A DNA stretch of 23,574 nucleotides, taken from IMG/VR virus record IMGVR_UViG_3300031886_000044, positions 1 through 23,574 of that record; one strand, given 5' to 3'. A model generated the notes under the pieces. That model saw nothing but the letters and a program-made list of their open reading frames with translations. It did no database searches and was not told where the DNA came from. Source of the stretch: a virus. Below are positions 1 to 7,892 of the stretch, in pieces (position 1 is the stretch's first letter; each line of letters opens with the position of its first letter). The position numbers and the translations under genes are program-made.

Positions 1-1
1 T

Positions 2-1645
2 AACGTCACCGCGCTTACCGTAGACAGTTCACAGCGAGTCGGCATTGGAGGTGTGCCAACTTCCAGCCTCCTTGAGCTTCACGGCGCATCTTCAGAGGAT
101 GCTATTAAGATTGTTGACTCTACGAACAGTTACGCGACGACAATCGGCCAAGGTGATTCGTACACCAACATCTTCGGTGACTCCAGCAACACTGGAATGC
201 TGCTTGGCTTTGGCACGCCAACAACTGGCAATGCTAAAGTTACGATTACCGCAGCGGGCAATGTCGGCATTGGGACGGCGGATATTGATGGGCCACTAGA
301 CATAGGATTCAATGGTGGTTCGGGTACAGACCCATATCGCGGTGGCTTCTACTTTAAGAACAGTCACGATACCGCTAACCCAAATCGTCGTGTTAAATTT
401 GACCAAACCACCGCTACCACGTTTGCAATCCAAACCGTTAACACCGACGAAACTACGGCTAGTGATGGAAATATCGTGCTACAACCGAACGGAGGCGATG
501 TCGGCATTGGAACTGACAGCCCTTCCGTTTTACTAGATTTAGAATCCACCTCTCCGGTAATTAGGTTCACCGATTCTGATGCAACCGGAACCCCCGAATG
601 CGAGGTGTCGGGTGCGGGAGGTGATTTGATACTTCGGGCTGACAGGGATGACGAGAAGGCTGACTCATTAATTAAATTTGAGGTGGACGGAAGTGAGAAG
701 GCTAGAATCGACTCTTCGGGCAGCGTCGGCATTGGTACGGACAGCCCTGCAACTGGATATGCGTTGGATGTTAATGGTAAGGCAGTAGTAAGGGACGATT
801 TTGAACTGTGGAATGACTACTGCATTCAAGATTTCCGAAAGACAAATGGGACGGACAGGTTAGGTTGGATTCTTAACCGCGCTGTCACCAACTGCCAATA
901 TGTGTGGGCGGATGGTCTAGATTTACTTTTTTCTACAACGACAACCGGAGGCACGCCTACCGAAAAGATGCGAATTTCGGCTGCTGGAAACATTGGAACC
1001 GCAAATGCTTTCCATGTCACCAACGGCGGCAGTGCTACTGCTGGCAATGCTTTTTATTCCCCAGCCTCCAACGAGGTTGGTATTTCCAGTAACGGGGTTG
1101 AGGCAATTCGGGTTGACGGGTCGCAAAATGTCGGCATTGGGACGGCCAGCCCCAATAGTTATGCTAACTACACCACCCTCACGCTAAACCACTCTAGTGC
1201 CGACCCCCTTGATAGCCTCGGATCGTTACTGGATATGGAGGTCAACGGTATTCATATATACGAATTAGCAGTGGAGGCTACGCAAGTCACGCACAATGTC
1301 ATTACGGAACACCCGATGGTGTTTAAGACCCATAACACCGAACGTATGCGAATCGACTCTGACGGCAGAGTGCATGTTCGTATGTATAACCAGTATATGC
1401 AGAACGATGGAACTACTGTTGCTGGACAGATAGGGAATGCGAGCAAAGTTAATGGCACCACGGAGTCTGATTTAGCACTGTACTCAGCGGGAGGGATTGA
1501 GTTTTCAACAGGGGGGAATTCAACTCCGAAAGCCTCCATCGACTCTTCGGGCAATGTAATTCTAGCCAACGTACAGGAAGGGGATAGCGGTCTTGCGAGT
1601 GGGACAATTTACAAGGAAAGTGGATTCTTAAAAATAGTGGCTTAA
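2..1645 (+). CDS. Tail fibre-like protein with VGIGTxSP repeats, 5' partial
   Basis: Probable receptor-binding tail fibre or appendage. The frame is open from position 2 to the stop at 1643-1645 (547 visible codons), and the residues before the first possible start (GTG at 53) continue the repeat pattern (SQRVGIGG), so the true start lies upstream of the window. The protein is rich in Gly, Ser, Thr, Asn and Asp. It carries five VGIG(T/G) motifs, several as VGIGTxSP, each preceded by a turn such as SGS, GGD or SQN and followed by a short beta-rich stretch; KARIDSSG, KMRISAAG and RMRIDSDG are related turns. It ends in a short segment (SGTIYKESGFLKIVA) with no peptidase S74 chaperone domain. Such repeats are common in marine phage fibres and suggest a trimeric beta-structure. 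The adaptor gene follows after one base. Confidence 0.75.
   Translation, partial: NVTALTVDSSQRVGIGGVPTSSLLELHGASSEDAIKIVDSTNSYATTIGQGDSYTNIFGDSSNTGMLLGFGTPTTGNAKVTITAAGNVGIGTADIDGPLDIGFNGGSGTDPYRGGFYFKNSHDTANPNRRVKFDQTTATTFAIQTVNTDETTASDGNIVLQPNGGDVGIGTDSPSVLLDLESTSPVIRFTDSDATGTPECEVSGAGGDLILRADRDDEKADSLIKFEVDGSEKARIDSSGSVGIGTDSPATGYALDVNGKAVVRDDFELWNDYCIQDFRKTNGTDRLGWILNRAVTNCQYVWADGLDLLFSTTTTGGTPTEKMRISAAGNIGTANAFHVTNGGSATAGNAFYSPASNEVGISSNGVEAIRVDGSQNVGIGTASPNSYANYTTLTLNHSSADPLDSLGSLLDMEVNGIHIYELAVEATQVTHNVITEHPMVFKTHNTERMRIDSDGRVHVRMYNQYMQNDGTTVAGQIGNASKVNGTTESDLALYSAGGIEFSTGGNSTPKASIDSSGNVILANVQEGDSGLASGTIYKESGFLKIVA
38..1140 (+). repeat. Five dispersed copies of GTCGGCATTGG
   Basis: The 11-base word GTCGGCATTGG occurs at 38-48, 263-273, 500-510, 725-735 and 1130-1140, always in the same codon frame and encoding VGIG. 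Flanking bases differ between copies, which fits a repeated fibre motif under codon and protein constraint. It gives short homology within one gene. Confidence 0.9.
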
Positions 1646-1646
1646 A

Positions 1647-2390
1647 ATGACATTAACTGAACTAGCAAATTTTGTAACGACGAAGCTCTCTGATACTGAT
1701 GATGATTCAGTGACAGTGTGCAAGAGCTTCATCAATCGTAGATACCAAATGATTTGGGACACGGGTTTATGGACTGAATCTATGGGGGTAGTCACTCAAG
1801 AAGTGGCAGCGGGAGACACGTCCATTAGCTTGTCCGATGCTCCGTCTATTACCTTCTATCAATCTTCCTCCACGCCTACTACGAAGGTGGATTTCCCTGT
1901 AGCTTTGAAGTTCACAGAGACGGGCAAGGATGACGGGCTTAATATGCTGAACGACTCATGGATGACGTTCTTTCAGATTGATCCTAATGCGTGGGAGGAT
2001 GTAACCAGTAGACGAGCTAACCCTACCAACTTTATTAACCTGCCAAAAGATTCCAGCGGGAACTGTAGGCTCAAGCCTGTTCCAGTTCCGAAGACCGCTG
2101 GCAACGTGTTTGTCTTGGGCAAACTAAACTGGGTGGAGCTGGGAGACACAGACACCCCCGCCTTGAATGGGATAGACAATGCCCTGCTCGCCTTTGCCGA
2201 GGGGGATATGCTGGAGAGGTCGAGGCAGTACGGAAAGGCGCAGATCAAGTATCAAGAAGCTGCTTCGCAGGTACAGATTATGAAGGACTTGGAGAATGGA
2301 CAGAGACAATCCATTAGCCGGATTATTCCCTACACCTACGATGATTACGATTTCCACGGGAGCGTGGCTGACTTTGGGCCAAAGAACTAA
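1647..2390 (+). CDS. Probable head-tail adaptor protein
   Basis: A 247-aa protein starting ATG one base after the fibre stop. Its N-terminus is helical (LTELANFVTTKLSDTDDDSV, then FINRRYQMIWDTGLW). This resembles podovirus adaptor proteins that dock under the portal, in which helices with a (F/L)xNxxYxxIW-like motif precede a beta-rich part. The second half holds beta stretches and a helical AFAEGDMLERSRQYGKAQIKYQEAA segment of about residues 181-205. It lies directly upstream of a hub-like gene, the usual order for adaptor and nozzle in P22- and T7-type tails. The family call is by resemblance and order; no catalytic motif is expected or seen. Confidence 0.55.
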   Translation: MTLTELANFVTTKLSDTDDDSVTVCKSFINRRYQMIWDTGLWTESMGVVTQEVAAGDTSISLSDAPSITFYQSSSTPTTKVDFPVALKFTETGKDDGLNMLNDSWMTFFQIDPNAWEDVTSRRANPTNFINLPKDSSGNCRLKPVPVPKTAGNVFVLGKLNWVELGDTDTPALNGIDNALLAFAEGDMLERSRQYGKAQIKYQEAASQVQIMKDLENGQRQSISRIIPYTYDDYDFHGSVADFGPKN

Positions 2391-4307
2391 ATGCCATTAC
2401 TAGAGAATAGCGCGACTGATGACCAAATCCTCTTGGATGGGGATACGGGATTCACTGGTGGACAAGCCAGTAACGTGCGCCGCAACATAATAAAGCAAGG
2501 GGCTTACACTGCGGGGCAGAACATTGACTTTGATGTGTTCGGCAACCTTGTCACACGCAGAGGTGCGTCTCAAGGGCTGACCAATGCAGCGGGTGAGAGG
2601 TGGGATGAAGCCACCGACGAGTGGGATTTAACTACGAGATCGTGGGGAACCGGAGACTTGGAGGGAGCGATCATTAGTGCAGGGGTGCTGGATAACACGT
2701 CAACCGAGATGGTTGTGCTGGCCGAATATGATGGAGCTTCCATCAAAAACATTCGCACACTTGAAAACGGGACAGCTTTCAGCGCAGCCATAGCTACCTT
2801 CACCGGGACAGATGTTTATTTTGCACAACTCGCTGATCGGATGTTTTGGTGTGATAGCTCCGGTGACTTACAGTATGTCACCACTGCGGGAGCAGCCTCC
2901 GGAAGCCTTGCGGCGGGTAAGGTTACTTCCATCACCATTACCGAAAAAGGCACTGGCTATGATGCAGTTCCTACGGTGACGATTTCCGGGGGAGGCGTAG
3001 CAGCGGGTACAGCCGTTTTGGGCTACGACCTTGGAGTGGCGCGAGTGGATATAACCAACGAGGGAACAGGTTATTCCTCTTCAGCCCCTCCCACTGTTAC
3101 CTTCTCTGCCCCAACATCGGGGACAACCGCAACGGGGGTTGCTCATGTCAGTCAATTGCCCTCAAAGCCCAAGCTGTTAACTTCCCACACAAACAGACTC
3201 TTTTGCTGTTCAGCCGATGATTCAGTGCCTCAAGATTTAATTTATGTAAGCGGAATATTGGACGGCCAAAGCTGGGACGTTGCTGGAGATCAGATTCGTG
3301 TTACTCGCGGTGACGGTGATCCAATAATGGCCCTCTGCCCTTGGTACGATTTTAAGTTGGTGGTGTTAAAGGAGCGCAGTGTGTGGGTCGTAGACGCAAA
3401 CCCTGCCCAAAATGTCAGTGATTGGACGATCAGCCTCATAACAGATAGGGTTGGGTGCGTTTCACACAAGTCCGTGCAGCAGGTGGGAGCGGATGTCTAC
3501 TTCTTGAGTAGAGAGGGAATACAAAGCGTCTCTAATATCGAGGCTGGGGCGCAAGCAGCAGTGAATGTAGCTATCTCCGCGCCCATAGACGACTTCATCA
3601 ATCGCATAAACCAAGCTCAATGGGGCAAATGCGCCTCAATCTTTTACGGAAACCGCTATATGCTTGCGGTTCCGCTTGATGGCTCCACTTACCCTCAATA
3701 CACCTTGGTATATAACACCCTCCACAAGAGTTGGAGCGGGTTTTGGATAGGATGGAAGCCTAGATGCTTTATAGTCTCCGCTTTTTCGGGTGAGATGCGG
3801 TTAAGTTTCGGGGATGAGGAGGGTAAATTCTTCACTTGGAGGGATTTTGTCAATGAACAGGATGCAGCGGAATCCGATTACATGGACGATACCTCTTCCT
3901 ACCTCTCTGAAGTGATTTCACGGGGGTACAACTACGGCGAAATGTACTCTGATAAGTTGGGCTACCAAGTTGAGTTTGATTTGGAGAACTTTTACTTTAA
4001 TCAAGACCAAGACGTTAAATTCTATTACCTAAAGGACATGGGCGACGATGATCTGCTCCTCCTTACGGAAGGGGGCAGTGAGGTTCTTGATGAAGGAGGT
4101 GATCCCATCACTGGATGGGCTACACGCCAGTTGTTGGGGGAGGTTACGGTGGAAAACCGTGAATCCCACTTTGTAAAGGGTTATAATCTCTTGAGTAAGA
4201 ACAAATTCAAGGAGATACAGTTTACCGCAGTCACAACCTCCGGAAGATTGGCTCTTCAAGCCATTAAAACGTCTGCCTTCGCAGATACCATCAATCCGCA
4301 ACGATGA
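2391..4307 (+). CDS. Probable tail hub / tail nozzle protein (beta-propeller-like)
   Basis: A 638-aa protein that starts at the base after the adaptor stop. Residues 250-480 show the pattern of the podovirus tail hub family: a DQIRVTRGDGD stretch, WYDFKLVVLKERSVWVVD, DRVGCVSHKSVQQVGADVYFLSREGI, APIDDFI, then NRYMLAVPL with TLVYNTLHKSW. T7 gp12 and P22 gp10 have similar organisation, a closing ring that forms the short tail tube. An inserted beta-rich segment with two GTGY...PTVT motifs lies near residues 187-240. The stop overlaps the next start as ATGA (4304-4307), so the next gene is probably translationally coupled. The fold call is moderate because no alignment was possible. Confidence 0.6.
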   Translation: MPLLENSATDDQILLDGDTGFTGGQASNVRRNIIKQGAYTAGQNIDFDVFGNLVTRRGASQGLTNAAGERWDEATDEWDLTTRSWGTGDLEGAIISAGVLDNTSTEMVVLAEYDGASIKNIRTLENGTAFSAAIATFTGTDVYFAQLADRMFWCDSSGDLQYVTTAGAASGSLAAGKVTSITITEKGTGYDAVPTVTISGGGVAAGTAVLGYDLGVARVDITNEGTGYSSSAPPTVTFSAPTSGTTATGVAHVSQLPSKPKLLTSHTNRLFCCSADDSVPQDLIYVSGILDGQSWDVAGDQIRVTRGDGDPIMALCPWYDFKLVVLKERSVWVVDANPAQNVSDWTISLITDRVGCVSHKSVQQVGADVYFLSREGIQSVSNIEAGAQAAVNVAISAPIDDFINRINQAQWGKCASIFYGNRYMLAVPLDGSTYPQYTLVYNTLHKSWSGFWIGWKPRCFIVSAFSGEMRLSFGDEEGKFFTWRDFVNEQDAAESDYMDDTSSYLSEVISRGYNYGEMYSDKLGYQVEFDLENFYFNQDQDVKFYYLKDMGDDDLLLLTEGGSEVLDEGGDPITGWATRQLLGEVTVENRESHFVKGYNLLSKNKFKEIQFTAVTTSGRLALQAIKTSAFADTINPQR

Positions 4308-4714
4308 CAGCCTTGAATCTAATGACTTTATCTATTGGCCAGCTTTGCCACCGTCATCTTGAGCATTGTAAGGGTTGGAAGCCTTCAATCCTATTGAAAT
4401 GGGTGGAATGGTTCATCGTCCAAGGAAGGTACTGGACAGTGGTGCGGGACGGGGAGTTGAGAGGGGTAGCCCTTGTCCGGTTTGTGGATGATGAGGACGG
4501 TTGCCGCACAGACTACACTGATACAGAGGGGAAGATATGTTTTGTGGATGCCACCGTGGCACATGGAGAAGGGGTTATGAAGGAACTTTACACGCAGATG
4601 TTTAATGATCTTGGGCATCGATGTGAGACAATGGCTTGGGTTAGACCGAAGCATAATGATAAAATAGTTTGCGTCCCAATGGGGCAAGCAAGGAGAAGAT
4701 TACTAAAGGTATAA
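4304..4714 (+). CDS. Small GNAT-like protein of the virion module
   Basis: A 136-aa protein coupled to the hub gene by an ATGA overlap. The strand pattern YWTVVRDGELRGVALVRFVDDEDG, then ICFVDATVAHGEGVMKELYTQMFNDLG, then TMAWVRPKHNDKIVCVP resembles the beta-2/3/4, helix-3, beta-5 core of GNAT N-acetyltransferases. Similar small proteins sit before the internal virion genes in many podoviruses, and T7 gp13 holds the same position. The usual acetyl-CoA pyrophosphate loop (Q/RxxGxG/A) is replaced by AHGEGV, so enzyme activity is doubtful and a structural or assembly role is possible. The call rests on secondary-structure pattern and gene order. Confidence 0.45.
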   Translation: MTALNLMTLSIGQLCHRHLEHCKGWKPSILLKWVEWFIVQGRYWTVVRDGELRGVALVRFVDDEDGCRTDYTDTEGKICFVDATVAHGEGVMKELYTQMFNDLGHRCETMAWVRPKHNDKIVCVPMGQARRRLLKV

Positions 4715-4718
4715 TATC

Positions 4719-7700
4719 ATGGGCAAATCATCACCACCTCCAGCACCTACACCGCCAACCGCATCGGAGATTTCCGCCGCGAACATAGAATCAGCGAAGG
4801 GGCTGAAGAGACTTGAACGTGCCATGCAGTTTGGTGAAGAACTCACCAAGGAAGGCTATGTGCGGCAACAGTTGGATGTGCCGGAAGGTGCAGAACCTGT
4901 TTACGACTACCAAGATGTTCAAACCTCGATGCCCGAATATATCGTTGATGCGAGTGAGGGGGCTGCAAGGTTAAAGGTTGGAGATGATGGTAAGATTATT
5001 GGTCAGTGGCCCGACATAGATAACCCCGATGCGGAGGGGTCTTACATGGGAATGAACTGGTGGGAAGCCCAAGCCCAAGCCCAAGAAGAGGGTAACGATG
5101 ATTGGACAGGGACACACGCAGAGTCCGGCCAACAGTACGGAACCACGCAAGTTCAAACACTTTCGGGGTACGATGTTCCCGATGGTGAGGGAGGTTCAGA
5201 GTATCAAGAGGCCAACGCTTATTTCAAAATCAATGATGACGGTACTCGCACGCAGGTAAACCGTGATGAAGCTATTGATGCTGATTTCACAGGGATGGGC
5301 GACACTGATCTTGCCCGAAAGAAATGGGAGTTTGAGCAGGAAACATCTCCGGAACGAGCGCAGTTCATGCTCGATCTTGCCGAGCAGTTCGGCCCCGACT
5401 TTGTAGATCAAGCAAAGGATTTAATTGAAAGGAGTGATCCCACTGGATTTGCTGCAAGAGAGTTGCTTGGCCAACTCGCACAGGAGTACACCCCCGGAGA
5501 GTTACCCGATGCCCCTGTGCTGGATGAGATGGGTGAGTATGCCGCCAAGGAGCAGGTTGGAGATCGCCCCACTCTTGGGGAGGTAACTGAATCTCCTCTA
5601 TACGATAGAGCGGGAGACATGGATGCTTTGGGGAGAATTACAGAAACCCCAACCTACCTTGAATCCGAATATGGGCCGGGTTACGAGAGGGCTGGAGAGA
5701 TGGATGCGCTCGCAAGGCAGGGAGCCTTTGGGGGATATGAACGGCAAGCAGACATGGAAGCTCTCGCAAGAGCGGGAGACATGGACGCTCTCGCAAGGCT
5801 TGAGTCTTTTGGGGGATTGGAAAGAGCCGGGGAGATGTCTGACCTAGAACGTGCTTCAGCGATGGAAGGACTCAGTAGGCTTGGAGAGTTCGGTGGCTAT
5901 GAACGTGCTGGGGAGATGAACGCACTGGAGAGAGCCGGAGAGATGGGAGCGTTAACCCGATTGGGAGATGCGCCTACCATGCGTGAGCTTGGAACTGGGC
6001 CAGCCTTTGAGAGAGCGGCTGCAATGGACGCACTGGAAAGGTCCGAAGCTGCACCCGGACTGGAGAGGCTTGACGACATCCCCGAAATAGGACTCGACCC
6101 CACTTCACTAGCTGGGCGTAGATTTACAGAGCAACAGTTATTGGATCGCGCACAATCCGGACGGTCGGGAAGATTAATGGCTGAAGAAGCCAGCCGATTA
6201 GCTAGAGGCAGACAAGCTGCGAGCGGAAACATCTTTGGCGGCGGAGCAGTCTTACAAGAAGCAAGAGCTGTACGGCAAGCAGAAGAAGCAGGGCAACGGC
6301 AGGGGTTATCTGACCTCCTCGGCTTCCTTACTTCCGGTCAAACCGCAGGAGATTATGAGTCGAGGGTGGCACAGCAGAACTTGATGAACAGGCTTACGGG
6401 CATTCAGCAGAGAACTGGAGCAACTCAAGCAGAGTTCGGAATGGGTCAGCAGGTTCTAGGACAGCGCAATGTTGCAGCCTTGCAGGAACGCGCCGATGCG
6501 TTGGCAGCACTGGGGCAGCGTAACCAAGCGGAGCAAGCCGAGTACGACAACTTAACTAGAGAGATTAGTCAGATCAACCAAGCGCGACAAGCTGGGTATG
6601 GGATGGAAGGCGCACGGGTAGGCAGTGAACGATCTGCGGAACTCGCAGAACGAGCTGACCAACTCGGAGCAATCGGCCAGCGGAATGTTGCTCAAGAGCG
6701 TGAGTATCAAGCTGCACTTTCAGCCATGCAACAGCGCAATCTCGCCGGAGGAGGAGAGTACGGCTTTGAAGCACAAAGAACGGCGCAGATGAATCAAGCT
6801 GCGTTGCAGGAACGCGCTGACGCATTAGGGGCTATCGGTCAAAGGAATCAAGCGGAGGAGCGTGAGTATCAATCCACCCTCCAAGCCATTCAGCAGAGGA
6901 ACCTTGCAGGGACAACCGAGTACAGTCTTGAAGCTCAACAAGTTGCACAGATGAATGACGCTTCCTTGAGAGAGAGAGCAGACGCACTCGCGTCTCTCGC
7001 TCAACGGAATACAGCGCAGGAGCGGGACTTTCAAGCTGCGGTGCAAGCATTGCAACAAAGGAACCTCGCGGAAGAAGGCGAGTACAATCTTGAAGCGCAG
7101 CAGTTGGCTCAAACCAACCAAGCACAGTTGCAGGAAAGAGCCGATCAGTTGGGGGCTTTAGGGCAGAGAAACGAAGCTGAACAGGCCGAGTTTGCCAACC
7201 TCCAAGCCACCCTCGCTCAAGTAAACCAAGCGCGGGAAGCACAGTTTGCGACAGATACCCAACGGCAGGAATTTAATACACAGCAACAGCTTCGCGAGAG
7301 AGCCGATGAGTTGGGTGCTTTAGCCCAACGTAACCAAGCACAAGAGCAGGAGTATCAAGGACTTTTGCAGGGGCTATCCCAGCAGCAGGGAGCGAGAACC
7401 GCAGGATTTGCGATGGACGTTCAAGGGGCTGACCAGCGCAACCAAGCAACACAAGCTGACTTCGCCAACCAGCAAGCAGCCTTGGCGCAGACAAACCAAG
7501 CGAGGCAGCAGTCGTTCAGTAACGCGATGCAGCGCACGATGACGCAGCAGCAAATGCAGCAGCAACAGATGGCTAACCTTCAGAGCTTTAGCGGGTTGGC
7601 TCCTGTTTCCAATCAGTTTGGAAATCTAGGGGGAGCGCAACAAGCTGCGTTCGCTAACTTTAACCCTGTTCAGTATCAGCCTACAAATACGATGGCTTTA

Positions 7701-7880
7701 TTGCAGGGTCAACAGCAGTTGCAGGGTAGCATCTTTGGCAACCAAGCTAACATTTGGGGGCAACAAGCACAGGCAGCAGCTCAACCGAGTGGGTTTGGGT
7801 CAGCCTTTGGGACTATCCTTGGAGGGTTCGCTGGAGGAGCAGGAGCAGCGTGGGGCGCGAAGAAGTGGCCCGGAGCATAA
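4719..7880 (+). CDS. Large repetitive internal virion / ejection-type protein
   Basis: A 1053-aa protein with RBS AAGG nine bases before ATG. It has four regions. Residues 1-290 are acidic and start with a Pro-rich tip (SSPPPAPTPPTAS). Residues about 290-450 hold repeats of an (E)RAGEMDALAR type. Residues 586-909 hold six units of exactly 54 aa, each with an ERADxLgalgQRNxAxxxEy core, predicted helical or coiled coil. The Gln-rich tail ends in a Gly/Ala-rich hydrophobic segment (FGTILGGFAGGAGAAWG). Position, size and composition suggest a core or ejected protein; a Gly-rich C-terminus could insert in a membrane. No enzymatic motif was recognised. The role is inferred from context with the two following large genes. 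Confidence 0.6.
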   Translation: MGKSSPPPAPTPPTASEISAANIESAKGLKRLERAMQFGEELTKEGYVRQQLDVPEGAEPVYDYQDVQTSMPEYIVDASEGAARLKVGDDGKIIGQWPDIDNPDAEGSYMGMNWWEAQAQAQEEGNDDWTGTHAESGQQYGTTQVQTLSGYDVPDGEGGSEYQEANAYFKINDDGTRTQVNRDEAIDADFTGMGDTDLARKKWEFEQETSPERAQFMLDLAEQFGPDFVDQAKDLIERSDPTGFAARELLGQLAQEYTPGELPDAPVLDEMGEYAAKEQVGDRPTLGEVTESPLYDRAGDMDALGRITETPTYLESEYGPGYERAGEMDALARQGAFGGYERQADMEALARAGDMDALARLESFGGLERAGEMSDLERASAMEGLSRLGEFGGYERAGEMNALERAGEMGALTRLGDAPTMRELGTGPAFERAAAMDALERSEAAPGLERLDDIPEIGLDPTSLAGRRFTEQQLLDRAQSGRSGRLMAEEASRLARGRQAASGNIFGGGAVLQEARAVRQAEEAGQRQGLSDLLGFLTSGQTAGDYESRVAQQNLMNRLTGIQQRTGATQAEFGMGQQVLGQRNVAALQERADALAALGQRNQAEQAEYDNLTREISQINQARQAGYGMEGARVGSERSAELAERADQLGAIGQRNVAQEREYQAALSAMQQRNLAGGGEYGFEAQRTAQMNQAALQERADALGAIGQRNQAEEREYQSTLQAIQQRNLAGTTEYSLEAQQVAQMNDASLRERADALASLAQRNTAQERDFQAAVQALQQRNLAEEGEYNLEAQQLAQTNQAQLQERADQLGALGQRNEAEQAEFANLQATLAQVNQAREAQFATDTQRQEFNTQQQLRERADELGALAQRNQAQEQEYQGLLQGLSQQQGARTAGFAMDVQGADQRNQATQADFANQQAALAQTNQARQQSFSNAMQRTMTQQQMQQQQMANLQSFSGLAPVSNQFGNLGGAQQAAFANFNPVQYQPTNTMALLQGQQQLQGSIFGNQANIWGQQAQAAAQPSGFGSAFGTILGGFAGGAGAAWGAKKWPGA
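5590..6090 (+). repeat. Short (E)RAGEMDALAR-type protein repeats
   Basis: Within the 1053-aa gene, units of about 9-20 residues recur: DRAGDMDALGR, ERAGEMDALAR, RAGDMDALAR, ERAGEMSDLER, ERAGEMNALER, ERAGEMGALTR, ERAAAMDALER. Some are separated by FGGYER or FGGLER spacers. The pattern is helical and charged. The corresponding DNA is similar but not identical between copies. Confidence 0.75.
6474..7445 (+). repeat. Six tandem 162-bp (54-aa) units
   Basis: Equivalent residues start at 6474, 6636, 6798, 6960, 7122 and 7284, exactly 162 bases apart with no insertion or deletion. Each unit begins (A/Q)xLxERADxLxxLxQRN and contains a second xxNxAxxxxY half-motif, so it may itself be a duplicated half of about 27 aa. 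The next unit (from 7446) is degenerate. An exact period suggests duplication followed by selection on length, as in a helical rod. Confidence 0.9.
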
Positions 7881-7892
7881 GGAGAAATAATT

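Noticed and set aside
364-732. 122-codon leftward open frame opposite the fibre gene
   Set aside because: Ser/Pro-rich shadow of the fibre gene, no RBS and no recognisable fold.
6832-7242. 136-codon leftward open frame opposite the 54-aa repeats
   Set aside because: Its periodic composition follows from the sense-strand repeats; it is not an independent gene.
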